DNA of 64,000 nt, taken from Candidatus Bacteroides merdipullorum (GTDB taxonomy: Bacteria > Bacteroidota > Bacteroidia > Bacteroidales > Bacteroidaceae). Where the stretch lies: positions 1-64,000 of the forward strand of contig DXCK01000036.1 in NCBI GenBank assembly GCA_019116045.1, read 5' to 3'. Positions within the stretch are counted from its first letter, which is position 1. Each line of letters opens with the position of its first letter. The translations under genes were made by a program, and so were the position numbers. Under the pieces are notes generated by a model that was given only the letters and a program-made list of their open reading frames with translations, was not told where the DNA came from and did no database searches. Below are positions 8,017-17,517 of the stretch, in pieces.

Positions 8017-11000
8017 ATGAATATGAAAACAATCCAATCGTATGTATTCCTCCTGTCACTGCTCATCGTCGGCAGTCTCCAGACCCTGAGCGCGCAGAAC
8101 AGGACCGTAGCGGGCAAGGTGCTCGACGCCCTGCAAGAACCGCTGCCAGGCGTGTCCGTCCGCGTGGAGGGCACCACCCAGGGAACCGTCACCGACATCG
8201 ACGGCGTGTTCCGCCTCTCCATCCCCACGGGCGAAACCACGCTCGTACTCTCCTACGTCGGCTTCCTGACCGAACAAGTCAAGGTGAAGCCCGGCGAGAA
8301 CTACCTGACAGTCTACCTGCAAGAAGACGCCATCATGCTGGACGAAGCGGTCGTCGTGGGCTATGGCACACAGAAGAAAGTCAACCTCACGGGCGCCATC
8401 ACCACCGTCGACAGCAAGCAGTTGGAGAACCGCTCGTCACACTCGCTGACCAACATGCTGCAAGGCGCCGTGCCGGGACTGAACATCACCACCTCGTCCG
8501 GCGTGCCCGGCAGCTCGCCCGACATTAACGTGCGCGGCGTCACCTCCATCAACAGCGCCGGCCCGCTCGTACTCATCGACGGCGCCATCGGCGACCTGGA
8601 ACTCATCAACCCCAACGACGTAGAGTCCATCTCCGTCATCAAAGACGCCTCTGCAGCGGCCGTCTACGGTGCACGCGCCGCCTTCGGCGTCATCCTCGTC
8701 ACCACCAAGTCCGGAGCCGCCACCGAAGGCAAAGCCACCGTGCGATACAGCGGACGCATAGGCTGGCAGGCACCCACCACCTCGACCGACTACGAAGACA
8801 CCGGCTACTGGTCGGTCTACACCGTCAACAAGTTCTGGAAAGCCGATACCGGCGACCTGTACATCGACTACACCGACTATGACATGCAGCAGCTCCTGGC
8901 CCGCGTCAACGACAAGACCGAGAACCCCGACCGCCCCTGGGTCGTAGAAGACACGCGCAACGGCCGCCGCCAGTGGGTCTACTACGGCAACTACGACTGG
9001 TGGCACATGCTGTACAACGACAAGCGTCCCACGCAACAGCACAGCATCTCGCTCAGCGGAGGCACGAAAGACGTGAAGTACCTCATCTCCGGCGCCTATG
9101 ACTACCAGAAAGGCATCCTCCGCCAGAACCCCGACATCTACCGCAAGTACAACCTCCGCTCGAAGATAGACTTCCGCATCAACAAGTGGGCCACGCTGAG
9201 CAACAACACCTCGTTCTACGGCTCGCGTTATACCTTCCAGGGCGACGGCAGCGTGGAGAACACCCTCGCTTACAGCGCCCGCCACGCCCTGGCCTGCTTC
9301 CCGATGAAGAACCCAGACGGCTCGTGGCTGTACAGCACGCCTTACCTGAACTACAAGGTAGCCAACGGACGACACATCCTGGCCGGCGAAGGCTCGCACC
9401 GCAACGTAGACCGCACCACCGACTTCGCCAACACCACGCGCCTGGTCATCACCCCCTACAAGGACCTCAGCCTGACGGCAGACTTCACCTACAGGCTGCA
9501 CCAGACGCGCAACACCAGCCGCTCCAACCCCCTCTACTACCGCGAGTACCCTGACGGCGAACTGCTCAGCTACGCCACCGGCGCAGGAGCCAACCGCCTG
9601 GACGAGTCGGTCAACACCAGCAATTACTATGCGACCAACGTCTACGCCAACTACGACCACACCTTCCGCGAAGCACACCACCTGTCCGGCGTCGTCGGCT
9701 TCAACTACGAGACGATGCGCTTGAAGAACATCAGCGCCTACGGTGAAAACCTGGCCTCGTCGACGCTCGACGACTTCAACCTGGTGGGACAGAACGACGA
9801 CGGCGAAGTCATCACCGGCGTAGACGGCGCACAGAACGAATACGCCCTGGCCGGCTTCTTCGGCCGCGTCAACTACGACTACAAGGGACGCTATCTGTTC
9901 GAGGTCAGCGGCCGCTACGACGGCTCCTCGCGCTTCGCCGCAGGCAGCCGCTGGGGCTTCTTCCCCTCCGGCTCCGTGGGCTGGCGCATCTCCGAAGAAC
10001 CGTTCTTCAAGCCGCTCTCGCGCTACGTGGACAACCTGAAGCTCCGCGCCTCGTTCGGCAGCCTGGGCAACCAGAACGTGTCGTCCTACTACACCTACAT
10101 GCGCCTCATCAGCGTGAGCGACTTTGCCGCCTACTCCTTCGGCGAGGGCAGCTCCATGGCGAAGTACTCCACCCTGAGCGCGCCCGTCTCGTCCGACCTG
10201 ACGTGGGAGACGGCACAGCAGTGGGACTTCGGCTTCGACTTAACCATGCTGAAGAACCGTCTGAACATCACCATCGACGGATACGTAAGAAACACACTGA
10301 ACATGCTGACCGACGGCATCGAGCTGCCGGCTGTCTACGGAGCCAGCGTGCCCGACATGAACACGGCCGACCTGCAGACGAAAGGTTACGAAATCGCCGT
10401 GAGCTGGCGCGACCAGTTCGAGCTGGCCAGCCGCCCCGTGGAGTACAGCATCGGCTTCAACGTGAGCAACTACAAGAGCTACATCACCAAGTACGACAAC
10501 CAGGAGAAGACCTTCGCCAAGGACTACTATGAAGGGATGCGCCTGGGCGAAATCTGGGGCTTCGTCACCGACGGACTGTTCCAGACCACGGAAGAGGCGC
10601 AGGAATACGTCTCGCAGGTGGACATGAGCTACATCAACAACCGCGTGACCGGCGGCTGGCAGGCCGGCGACCTGAAGTTCCTCGACCTGAACGGCAACGA
10701 AAAGCTGGACATCGGCGGCAACACCGTGGACAACCCGGGCGACCGCCGCATCCTGGGCAACTCGCTGCCCAGCCTGTCGTACGGCATCACCGCATCGCTG
10801 CGCTGGTACGGGTTCGACGCATCGGTCTTCTTCCAGGGCACGGGCAACCACTACTGGTATCCCACGGGACAGGCCATGCAGTTCTGGGGCCCGTACTCCT
10901 ACCCCTACCTGTCGTTCCTGCAAGAAGACTTCCTGGACGAAGTGTGGTCGGAAGACAACCGCGACGCCTACTTCACGCGACCGATGGCTTACTCGGCCAC

Positions 11001-11289
11001 GTCGGGCCCGCTCAGCCACGTGAACGACCGCTACCTGCAGAACATCCGCTACCTGCGTCTGAAGAACCTGACCGTGGGCTACACGCTGCCCGTGGCGCTG
11101 ACGAAGAAAATCGGCGTCGAGCAGGCACGCATCTACTTCTCGGGCGAGAACCTGCACTACTGGTCGCCGCTGAAGAAGCACACGCGTTACATCGACCCCG
11201 AAGCCGCCATCGACCGCAGCGACGCTTACAACAACGCCTACTATCCCTGGCAGAAGACATTCATGTTCGGCATAGACGTGACATTCTAA
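8017..11289 (+). CDS. SusC/RagA TonB-dependent outer-membrane transporter
   Basis: The 1,090-residue protein is a full-length SusC. After a signal peptide (YVFLLSLLIVGSLQTLSAQ) comes a carboxypeptidase-regulatory-like domain (RTVAGKVLDALQEPLPGVSV, about 28-105), the SusC linker DEAVVVGYGTQKKVNLTGAI, the plug (ITTSSGVPGSSPDINVRG, with SVIKDASAAAVYGARAAFGV) and a 22-strand-type barrel ending in MFGIDVTF with a terminal Phe. It forms the TonB-energised channel that SusD caps. ATG codons at 8017 and 8023 are both possible. SusD follows 36 bases later. In context it would import oligosaccharides released by GH144-type cleavage. Confidence 0.95.
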   Translation: MNMKTIQSYVFLLSLLIVGSLQTLSAQNRTVAGKVLDALQEPLPGVSVRVEGTTQGTVTDIDGVFRLSIPTGETTLVLSYVGFLTEQVKVKPGENYLTVYLQEDAIMLDEAVVVGYGTQKKVNLTGAITTVDSKQLENRSSHSLTNMLQGAVPGLNITTSSGVPGSSPDINVRGVTSINSAGPLVLIDGAIGDLELINPNDVESISVIKDASAAAVYGARAAFGVILVTTKSGAATEGKATVRYSGRIGWQAPTTSTDYEDTGYWSVYTVNKFWKADTGDLYIDYTDYDMQQLLARVNDKTENPDRPWVVEDTRNGRRQWVYYGNYDWWHMLYNDKRPTQQHSISLSGGTKDVKYLISGAYDYQKGILRQNPDIYRKYNLRSKIDFRINKWATLSNNTSFYGSRYTFQGDGSVENTLAYSARHALACFPMKNPDGSWLYSTPYLNYKVANGRHILAGEGSHRNVDRTTDFANTTRLVITPYKDLSLTADFTYRLHQTRNTSRSNPLYYREYPDGELLSYATGAGANRLDESVNTSNYYATNVYANYDHTFREAHHLSGVVGFNYETMRLKNISAYGENLASSTLDDFNLVGQNDDGEVITGVDGAQNEYALAGFFGRVNYDYKGRYLFEVSGRYDGSSRFAAGSRWGFFPSGSVGWRISEEPFFKPLSRYVDNLKLRASFGSLGNQNVSSYYTYMRLISVSDFAAYSFGEGSSMAKYSTLSAPVSSDLTWETAQQWDFGFDLTMLKNRLNITIDGYVRNTLNMLTDGIELPAVYGASVPDMNTADLQTKGYEIAVSWRDQFELASRPVEYSIGFNVSNYKSYITKYDNQEKTFAKDYYEGMRLGEIWGFVTDGLFQTTEEAQEYVSQVDMSYINNRVTGGWQAGDLKFLDLNGNEKLDIGGNTVDNPGDRRILGNSLPSLSYGITASLRWYGFDASVFFQGTGNHYWYPTGQAMQFWGPYSYPYLSFLQEDFLDEVWSEDNRDAYFTRPMAYSATSGPLSHVNDRYLQNIRYLRLKNLTVGYTLPVALTKKIGVEQARIYFSGENLHYWSPLKKHTRYIDPEAAIDRSDAYNNAYYPWQKTFMFGIDVTF

Positions 11290-11325
11290 TCCCAATCCCT
11301 AACAAGACTCTAACGAAACGAAGAT

Positions 11326-13128
11326 ATGAAACGAACACTCATAGCAGCAGTGGCCCTGACGATGGGCCTCGCCTCGTGCGACAACCTGCTCGACCTGGAC
11401 CCGAAGAGCCAAATCTCGCAGACCGACTACTTCCGTACGGAGAGCGACCTGCAACTCTTCAGCAACTCCTTCTACAACAACCTGCTGGACAAGTCGCCCT
11501 ACGACGACCAGAGCGACCTGTACGTGCAGCAGACCTTGTCCGACGAAATCCTGGGCGGAACGAACCGCATCCCCCCCGCATCGGGCGGCGGATGGACGTG
11601 GACAGACCTGCGCAAGATGAACACCCTGCTGGCCTACGTCAACCAGTGTGACGACGAGGCAGCCGTCATCAAATACACCGCCCTGACCCGCTTCTTCCGC
11701 GCCTTCTTCTACTTCGAGAAGGTGAAACGCTTCGGCGACGTGCCCTGGTACGACGTCGAGCTGGGCTCGGCCGACGAATCGCTGTACAAGGCACGCGACT
11801 CGCGCGAGCTGGTCATGACGCACATGATAGAGGACATCGACTACGCCATCGAAAACCTCCCCTCGAAGGCCGAAGAGACCAGCAGCCCCTTCCGTGTGAA
11901 CCGCTACGCGGCCATGGCACTGAAGGCGCAATTCTGCCTCTACGAAGGCACCTACCGGAAGTATCACGGAGTGTCGCTCGAAGGCCACGACTACACCTAC
12001 TACTTGGAGCAGGCAGCCGCAGCGGCCAAGCAACTGATGGACGACAGACAATACAAACTCTACAACACCGGAAACCCCGATAGCGACTACCTGACGCTCT
12101 TTGCCGAAGAAGATGCCAATCCGGACGAATACATCCTGGCCATCAAGTTCGACTACGGCCTGAGCATCTACCACAACGCGACGGCACACACCCTGGTGCC
12201 CACGCAAGGCAGGCCCGGACTGACACGCAAGATGGTCAACACCTACCTGATGGCCGACGGCACAGCCTTCACCGACCAGCCCGGATGGCAGGAGATGACC
12301 TTCCTCGAAGAAACACAGAACCGCGACCCGCGCCTGGCGCAGAGCATCCGCACACCGGGCTACACGCGCATCGGACAGACCGAAGTGCTGGCTCCCGACC
12401 TCTCTGTCAGCGTCACCGGCTACCAGCCCATCAAGTTCGTGCAGGAACCCACCGCATCCGGCGGAAACGTCGACCGCAACGACCGCTCCACCTGCGACCT
12501 GCCCGTCTACCGCTACGCCGAAGTGCTGCTGAACTATGCCGAGGCCAAAGCCGAACTGGGCACACTGACACAGGACGACCTGGACGAGTCCATCAACCTC
12601 ATCCGCCAACGCGCCGGCATGCCCGGCCTCGACCTGGCCTATGCCAACGCCAACCCCGACCGCTACCTCTCCGACCCCGAGACAGGCTATGACAACGTGA
12701 CAGGACCGAACCAGGGCGTCATCCTCGAGATACGCCGCGAGCGCGCCATCGAGCTGAACCAGGAAGGCTTCCGCTTCGACGACCTCGTGCGCTGGAAAGC
12801 CGGCAAGTGCATCGACCAGGCACTGACAGGCATGTACTTCCCCGGAGCCGGAGAATACGACCTGAGCGGCGACGGACAGCCCGACGTCATCCTCTACAAC
12901 AGCGGCACGCCCCGCCCCGCCGACCAGGACGGCGTGCTGATTTACGAAATTGGCGAGGAAATCCTGCTCAGCGACGGAGACCAGGGCTACGTGGACTACC
13001 ACCAGAACATCGCCCGCACCGACTTCAACGAAGAACGAGACTACCTCTACCCCATCCCGACCAACGAGCGTTCGCTCAACCCGAACCTCACGCAGAACCC
13101 GGGCTGGGACGACGGACTGGACTTCTGA
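11326..13128 (+). CDS. SusD/RagB surface glycan-binding lipoprotein
   Basis: The 600-residue lipoprotein (LTMGLASCDNLLDLDPKSQ, Cys18) has the SusD layout: N-terminal SusD-like repeats (ISQTDYFRTESDLQLFSNSF, then TRFFRAFFYFEKVKRFGDVP, the conserved helix-turn) and the RagB C-terminal domain with IRRERAIELNQEGFRFDDLVRW. The C terminus, LNPNLTQNPGWDDGLDF, is the common SusD ending. It sits on the SusC channel as a hinged lid and binds the glycan at the cell surface. It is co-transcribed with SusC. Confidence 0.95.
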   Translation: MKRTLIAAVALTMGLASCDNLLDLDPKSQISQTDYFRTESDLQLFSNSFYNNLLDKSPYDDQSDLYVQQTLSDEILGGTNRIPPASGGGWTWTDLRKMNTLLAYVNQCDDEAAVIKYTALTRFFRAFFYFEKVKRFGDVPWYDVELGSADESLYKARDSRELVMTHMIEDIDYAIENLPSKAEETSSPFRVNRYAAMALKAQFCLYEGTYRKYHGVSLEGHDYTYYLEQAAAAAKQLMDDRQYKLYNTGNPDSDYLTLFAEEDANPDEYILAIKFDYGLSIYHNATAHTLVPTQGRPGLTRKMVNTYLMADGTAFTDQPGWQEMTFLEETQNRDPRLAQSIRTPGYTRIGQTEVLAPDLSVSVTGYQPIKFVQEPTASGGNVDRNDRSTCDLPVYRYAEVLLNYAEAKAELGTLTQDDLDESINLIRQRAGMPGLDLAYANANPDRYLSDPETGYDNVTGPNQGVILEIRRERAIELNQEGFRFDDLVRWKAGKCIDQALTGMYFPGAGEYDLSGDGQPDVILYNSGTPRPADQDGVLIYEIGEEILLSDGDQGYVDYHQNIARTDFNEERDYLYPIPTNERSLNPNLTQNPGWDDGLDF

Positions 13129-13245
13129 CCCCCGCCAGCCCGCCGCCCGCACCAGAGGCGGCCCGTCCGGACAAGGGACGCACCCCTTGCGGACAGCGGC
13201 CGCCCCACCGCGACGACGGAACCAGGCAAACCCTGAACCAAACAA
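13129..13245. repeat. GC-rich degenerate spacer motif
   Basis: The 139-base gap between SusD and the BACON lipoprotein contains CCGTCCGGACAAGGGACGC and CCCTTGCGGACAGCGGCCGC, another copy of the GTGCGGACAAG-type motif, followed by an AT-rich leader. Confidence 0.5.
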
Positions 13246-13267
13246 CCCCTAAAAACGAAAAAACAAC

Positions 13268-14779
13268 ATGAAACTGAAGAATTACATAACAGCCTCGGCC
13301 CTCGTGCTCGCCACCTTCCTGTGCGGAAGCTGCGACGACGACGAGCAAACCGTGGCCAAAGCCGTGCTGGCCAGCGCATCGGCCCTGAACTTCGAGGCAG
13401 AAAACGCCCCCCAGCAAATCATCACTGTCTATTCCGACGCCCAATGGGTGATGGACGAACTGCCTGAATGGATCAGCGTCACCCCCGTCACCGGACAAGG
13501 CACCACGGAAGTCACCGTGTCCGTCACCGACAACCTGCGCGAAGGCACCGTCGACAATCCCCGCGAAGCCACCATCGTCTTCCGGGGCAACACACTGGCC
13601 AGCCGCGCCGAAGTGACCGTCTCGCAAGACGGAGACAAATACCGCGACTGCCAGGAATACACCGTCGACCAACTGCCCGACCTGGCCGACGAGACCGTGG
13701 TCATCGTGCCCGAAGCCCTCGTGACAGCCGTCACCACCTCGGGCTGCATCGTCAGCAGCGACACCCACGACACCAACATCTTCCTCGAGACCACGGCCTC
13801 TGTCAACGTGGGCGACCGCGTCTACATCCAAGGCTCGAAAGACACCGACAGCCGCTCGCTGGCCTACGTGGCCTGCGATGACGTAAGCATCCTCACCAGC
13901 GGCAACACCGTCAACTACCCCGAAGCGACGGACATCACCGCCAGCCTCGACAGCTACGACGCCACCAGCCGCGAATGGCTGTCCGTCACCGGAGTGCTCA
14001 ACGGCAGCACCCTCACCGTGGAAGACGCCTCCAATTCCGTCTCCATCATCGACGCACCCACCTCGCTCGGCCTGGACGACCTCAACGGCCACCAAGTGAC
14101 CCTGCGCGGCTACTTCGACGGCGTGGAAGCTCCCGTGCTGCGCCTCATCGTCGCCGAAGTGGACGACCTGGGCCTGGTCGAGCAGATATACTTCAGCGAT
14201 GACTTTGAGTGGCTGCAACCCTGGGCAGAGAATAGCGGCGCCGGACAGACCGTAGAAAACGACGGCACAGGCGACGCACCCCAAATCTATTCGGCCAAGA
14301 ACGCCGACGGACAGACGGCAGCCGAAGCCCTCGTACTGCGCGGCTACGGCCTGGAACAGACGCCGGGCAACGCCATCTACCTGCAGAAGAACTACCTGAA
14401 GTTCGGCAAGACCGACTACCAGGCAGGCCTGACACTGCCAGCCCTCACAGAAGTACCCGTCGGCACGAGCCTGAAGCTGACGTTCGACTGGGCACCGATG
14501 GTGGGCGGCACGCGCAAGTTCGACCCCGTGCAAGTAATAGTCTCTGTCACCACCAACGGCAACACCGTCGAGATGGAGCCTATCGGCCACAGCTTCGTCG
14601 ACACGCAGGACAAGCTGGAATGGCTGCACGCCGAAGTGGTGATTGACGGGGCAGACATCACGCCCGAAAGCCTTATCAGCATCAAGTCCAACGACTGGGG
14701 CTCCAACGAGGACAACACCGGCAGCAAGGTTTACCGCCGCTGGTTCATCGACAACATCAAGCTGATGCGGGCAGAGTAA
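13268..14779 (+). CDS. BACON-domain surface lipoprotein (SusE position)
   Basis: The 503-residue lipoprotein (ATFLCGSCDDD) starts with a BACON-like domain, about residues 35-120 (SASALNFEAENAPQQI, SDAQWVMDELPEWISVTPVTG, ending AEVTVSQDG). The middle, about 125-300, looks like tandem OB-fold/DUF5689-like modules (YTVDQLPDLADETVVI, then VNVGDRVYIQGSKD and NGHQVTLRGYF). The C-terminal 185 residues are jelly-roll-like (YFSDDFEWLQPWAENSG), as in 'choice-of-anchor J' proteins. It lies third in the SusCD operon, where SusE-type surface glycan-binding proteins usually sit. No catalytic signature is visible; a binding role is inferred. Similar BACON/OB-fold lipoproteins are often encoded with phosphoesterases, as here. 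Confidence 0.75.
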   Translation: MKLKNYITASALVLATFLCGSCDDDEQTVAKAVLASASALNFEAENAPQQIITVYSDAQWVMDELPEWISVTPVTGQGTTEVTVSVTDNLREGTVDNPREATIVFRGNTLASRAEVTVSQDGDKYRDCQEYTVDQLPDLADETVVIVPEALVTAVTTSGCIVSSDTHDTNIFLETTASVNVGDRVYIQGSKDTDSRSLAYVACDDVSILTSGNTVNYPEATDITASLDSYDATSREWLSVTGVLNGSTLTVEDASNSVSIIDAPTSLGLDDLNGHQVTLRGYFDGVEAPVLRLIVAEVDDLGLVEQIYFSDDFEWLQPWAENSGAGQTVENDGTGDAPQIYSAKNADGQTAAEALVLRGYGLEQTPGNAIYLQKNYLKFGKTDYQAGLTLPALTEVPVGTSLKLTFDWAPMVGGTRKFDPVQVIVSVTTNGNTVEMEPIGHSFVDTQDKLEWLHAEVVIDGADITPESLISIKSNDWGSNEDNTGSKVYRRWFIDNIKLMRAE

Positions 14780-14840
14780 GACGAGAGACGAGCTACAAGT
14801 GACGAGCTACGAGCTACGAGTGACGAGCTGCGAGTTAGCA
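14780..14840. repeat. Heptamer array (ACRAGCT), single arm
   Basis: The array starts directly at the stop codon of the BACON gene and consists of 7-bp units ACGAGCT, ACAAGTG, ACGAGTG. It runs into an intrinsic terminator. The same heptamer family forms a full hairpin at 26636-26751. Confidence 0.8.
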
Positions 14841-14846
14841 ATAATA

Positions 14847-14886
14847 AGAAAGAGCGCGATGCCCAGGCACCGCGCTCTTCTTTTTT
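14847..14886. terminator. Bidirectional intrinsic terminator between convergent PUL operons
   Basis: The stem AAGAAAGAGCGCG pairs with CGCGCTCTTCTTTT around a loop of about 11 bases, with A-rich and T-rich flanks on the two sides. It lies between the converging BACON and GH144 genes and can end transcription from both. Confidence 0.8.
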
Positions 14887-14910
14887 CCATCGGTCTGCCG
14901 GTCCTCCCGG

Positions 14911-16266
14911 TCAGCCCTCCTGCTCTTCCTTCACCGCAAAGCCCAGCTTCTTCAGCCCGGCCTGCACGTCGGGGTGACTCATGAACAAGCGCCACAAGAG
15001 GCCGCTGCGGTGATTCTCAATCATCACGGCGATGGGTCCCTGGTCGATGGCCAGGTAACGCTTGGGATACCATCCGTCGGTCTCGCTGAAGGCGTCGTAG
15101 AAACCGTAAGGGCCCAGCACCGAGTCGCCCATCTGGTAGAGGTGACGCATCATGCGCAGCGACTCTTCGGGGGTGTAGACAATGGACGACAGGGCGGCCG
15201 TGGGCGAGATGACACCCAGGTCGGCCTGCTCGTTGGGGGCATGGGCCGAATAGCCCTTGACGGAATAGCTGGCCGTCAGTCCCCAGCAGTCGGGGCCGTA
15301 CCCCTTCCAGCCGCGGGGGTTGCGCACGCACCAGTCGTGGTGCACCAGGGTGAGGTTGCGCATCTCGTCGAAGTAGTTGGTGCAATACTTGTCGGACAAG
15401 CCGCGGGGGTCCAGGCCCAGCCACGAGTAGTGTGCCCAGAACAGCGGTCCAGCCTCGGTGCCCTGGTAGCGCAGTTGCAGGCGATGGCCCTCGACGTCGT
15501 GGGGAGCGACGATGGCGCCGCCTTCGGCCCAGCCCTGGTGGTAGACCTCGGCGGGTACGCCGTGGGTGGGCGACGCGGCAGCAAGCACATACATAATCAG
15601 ACACTCGTTATACCCACGGACGGGGAAGTTCATCTGCCAGGCATACTCCGGGCTCCAATGCCAGTAGAGCACGTTCTGGCCGTCGCGCCGGTGCCAGTCC
15701 CACTCCACTTCGCGCCACAGCCGGTCGATGCGGGCGGCCAGTGCCTTCTCCTGCTCGTCTCCCTGCTGCACGTAGTATTGGTGCACACAGAGCAAGGCTT
15801 GCATCAGAAAGGCCGTTTCCACCAGGTCGCCCCCGTTGTCCTTCTGCCCGAAGGGTTTCACGCGGCCCGTGTCTCCCTGCCACCAGTGGGGGTAGACGCC
15901 GTGGAAGCGGTCGCAGGTCTCGAGGAAGGAGACGATGCGCTCCATGCGCTCCAGGCCTTGCTGGCGGGTGACGTATCCCCGGTCTATGCCGGCCAGGATG
16001 GCCATGATGCCGAAGCCGCTGCCTCCGCTGGTGACGACGTTCTGGTCGTCCTGCGGATAGTCGCCGTCCAGGTGGATGCGTTCGCGGGCCAGGCCGCTAT
16101 GAGGCTCGGCTCCGTCCCAAAAGTAGTTGAAGGTCAGTCGCTCGATGGTGTCCATCAGTTGCTCGTCGGTCAGTTCGGGGGCTGCGCCGGCGTTGTCTTT
16201 CTTGGTCTTGCACTGGGTGAAGGCCAAGAGCAGGCACAGGGCCAGCAGTAAGTGAGTCGGTTTCAT
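14911..16266 (-). CDS. GH144-type glucanase lipoprotein (Glycoamylase domain)
   Basis: The 451-residue lipoprotein (LLLAFTQCKTKK, Cys19) has the all-helical (alpha/alpha)6 fold signature of the Pfam Glycoamylase family: LTFNYFWDGAEPHSGLARER, TSGGSGFGIMAILAGIDRG, FHGVYPHWWQGDTGRVKPFG, GGDLVETAFLMQALLC and NFPVRGYNECLIMYVLA. The biochemically known members are GH144 endo-beta-1,2-glucanases, such as the Chitinophaga enzyme, rather than amylases. The catalytic Glu of VETAFLMQ is conserved. It is last in the minus-strand operon GH3-EEP-GH144, its start 14 bases after the EEP stop. Likely role: cutting beta-1,2-glucan at the surface or in the periplasm. Confidence 0.85.
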   Translation of the reverse strand: MKPTHLLLALCLLLAFTQCKTKKDNAGAAPELTDEQLMDTIERLTFNYFWDGAEPHSGLARERIHLDGDYPQDDQNVVTSGGSGFGIMAILAGIDRGYVTRQQGLERMERIVSFLETCDRFHGVYPHWWQGDTGRVKPFGQKDNGGDLVETAFLMQALLCVHQYYVQQGDEQEKALAARIDRLWREVEWDWHRRDGQNVLYWHWSPEYAWQMNFPVRGYNECLIMYVLAAASPTHGVPAEVYHQGWAEGGAIVAPHDVEGHRLQLRYQGTEAGPLFWAHYSWLGLDPRGLSDKYCTNYFDEMRNLTLVHHDWCVRNPRGWKGYGPDCWGLTASYSVKGYSAHAPNEQADLGVISPTAALSSIVYTPEESLRMMRHLYQMGDSVLGPYGFYDAFSETDGWYPKRYLAIDQGPIAVMIENHRSGLLWRLFMSHPDVQAGLKKLGFAVKEEQEG

Positions 16267-16280
16267 TGTGTTCGTTCGGT

Positions 16281-17147
16281 TTATTGCGGGTTAGTAAATG
16301 TCAGTTCGGCCATCACCGGGCAATGGTCGGAGTAGTAGCCCGTGGTGGGTACGTCGCTCACCACGCGGCAGCGGGCGGCGTGCAGTTGGGGCGTGGCAAA
16401 GACGAAGTCGATGAGGTAACGCTCGGCACGGGGCATGCGGCCGAAGTCGTGGAAGGACCAGGAGGGTCCGCAGGTCACGTCGGCCGAGGTCCAGGCGTTC
16501 TGCAACCCGCCTTGGGTGAGCACTTGCGCGGGCTCGTCGTCGGGCAGGCAGTTGAAGTCGCCGGTGACGATGGCGGGCATCTGCGGGGCGATGGCTTTCA
16601 GGCTGTCCACGATGAGGCGCATCCCCTCGCGGCGGGCTTCGGCGCTCACATGGTCCAGGTGCGTATTGAAATAAGCCACCTCGCGGCCGTTCTGCTTGTC
16701 CTTCAGCAAGGCCCAGGTGCAGATGCGGTTGCACGCGGCCCCCCAGCCTTTGACGCCAAACTCATTGGGCGTGGGGCTGAGCGAGAAGTTGCCCGAGCGC
16801 AGCAGTTCGAAGCGGTCGGTACGGAAGAAGATGGGGCTGAACTCGCCTTCGGCCTTGCCGTCTTCGCGGCCCACGCCCAGGGCGGTGTACTGCGGCAGCA
16901 TCTCTTTCAGGGCTGTCATCTGCTGGGGCAGCACTTCCTGCATCCCGAGCAGGTCGGGGGCATAGTAGCCCAGCATCCGGCCTACTTCGGCACGGCGGTG
17001 GGGCCAGGCGTTCAGGCTGTCCGACTCGGTGTCGAGGCGGATGTTGAAGGTCATGACGTTCACAGACTGGGGAGCGTCGGAGGTTTTCGTCCCGCAACTG
17101 CTCAGCAGGAGCAGGGCGGAAGCAAGGGTAAGAAAGAAGGTTTTCAT
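16281..17147 (-). CDS. Endonuclease/exonuclease/phosphatase family lipoprotein
   Basis: The 288-residue exported lipoprotein (LLLLSSCGTK, Cys18) has the complete DNase I-like phosphoesterase motif set: VMTFNIRLDTESD, LLGMQEVLP (metal-binding Glu), VAYFNTHLDHVS, IVTGDFNCLPDD and the final YYSDHCPVMAEL with the catalytic His. The family covers nucleases, sphingomyelinase-like and inositol-phosphate phosphatases, so sequence alone does not fix the substrate. Export and position between GH3 and GH144 argue for a role on the PUL glycan, for example removing a phospho-substituent, rather than in DNA repair. The start is the only Met giving a proper signal peptide. Confidence 0.85.
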   Translation of the reverse strand: MKTFFLTLASALLLLSSCGTKTSDAPQSVNVMTFNIRLDTESDSLNAWPHRRAEVGRMLGYYAPDLLGMQEVLPQQMTALKEMLPQYTALGVGREDGKAEGEFSPIFFRTDRFELLRSGNFSLSPTPNEFGVKGWGAACNRICTWALLKDKQNGREVAYFNTHLDHVSAEARREGMRLIVDSLKAIAPQMPAIVTGDFNCLPDDEPAQVLTQGGLQNAWTSADVTCGPSWSFHDFGRMPRAERYLIDFVFATPQLHAARCRVVSDVPTTGYYSDHCPVMAELTFTNPQ

Positions 17148-17149
17148 AA

Positions 17150-17338
17150 ATTGAGAATTGAGAATTAAAAATTAAGAAATAAAGAGTTAGGAAATTGAGA
17201 ATTGAGAATTAAAAATCAAGAAATAAAGAATTAGTAAATTGGGAACTGAGAAGTAAAAATTAAGAAATAAAAGACGAGTGAATTGAAAATGAGAAATTCA
17301 TAAATTGAGAACTGAGAATTAAAAATCAAGAAATAAAG
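17150..17338. repeat. AT-rich heptamer array (ATTGAGA family), upstream arm
   Basis: Units such as ATTGAGA, ATTAAAA, ATTAAGA and AATAAAG repeat with a 7-bp period for nearly 190 bases, very AT-rich in an otherwise GC-rich region. The array starts just before the EEP start codon (minus strand) and would lie in its 5' leader. Its last part (17291-17338) is inverted relative to 17481-17517. Confidence 0.8.
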
Positions 17339-17384
17339 GCGGAGGGTATTCCACGGTGAAACAAGCTAAAGATATTTCGGACAA

Positions 17385-17470
17385 AGGCAACGAGGCCTCT
17401 CGCAGAAGCAAACTCCGAAGGACAAGCGCGCCCCGTGTTCGGACGAAGCGCGCTCCGTGTTCGCCGCAGC
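17385..17470. repeat. GC-rich degenerate spacer motif inside the AT-rich element
   Basis: The core between the AT-rich arms contains AAGGACAAGCGCGCCCCGTG and TTCGGACGAAGCGCGCTCCG, the GTGCGGACAAG-type motif seen in many other spacers. Confidence 0.5.
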
Positions 17471-17480
17471 CTACAGCCCT

Positions 17481-17517
17481 CGCCTTTATTTCTTAATTTT
17501 TAATTCTCAATTCTCAA
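17481..17517. repeat. AT-rich heptamer array, inverted arm at the GH3 stop codon
   Basis: CTTTATTTCTTAATTTTTAA and the TTCTCAA units that follow are the reverse complement of the 17291-17338 arm. The array ends exactly at the stop codon of the GH3 gene, so it would form the start of its 3' UTR. Confidence 0.8.
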
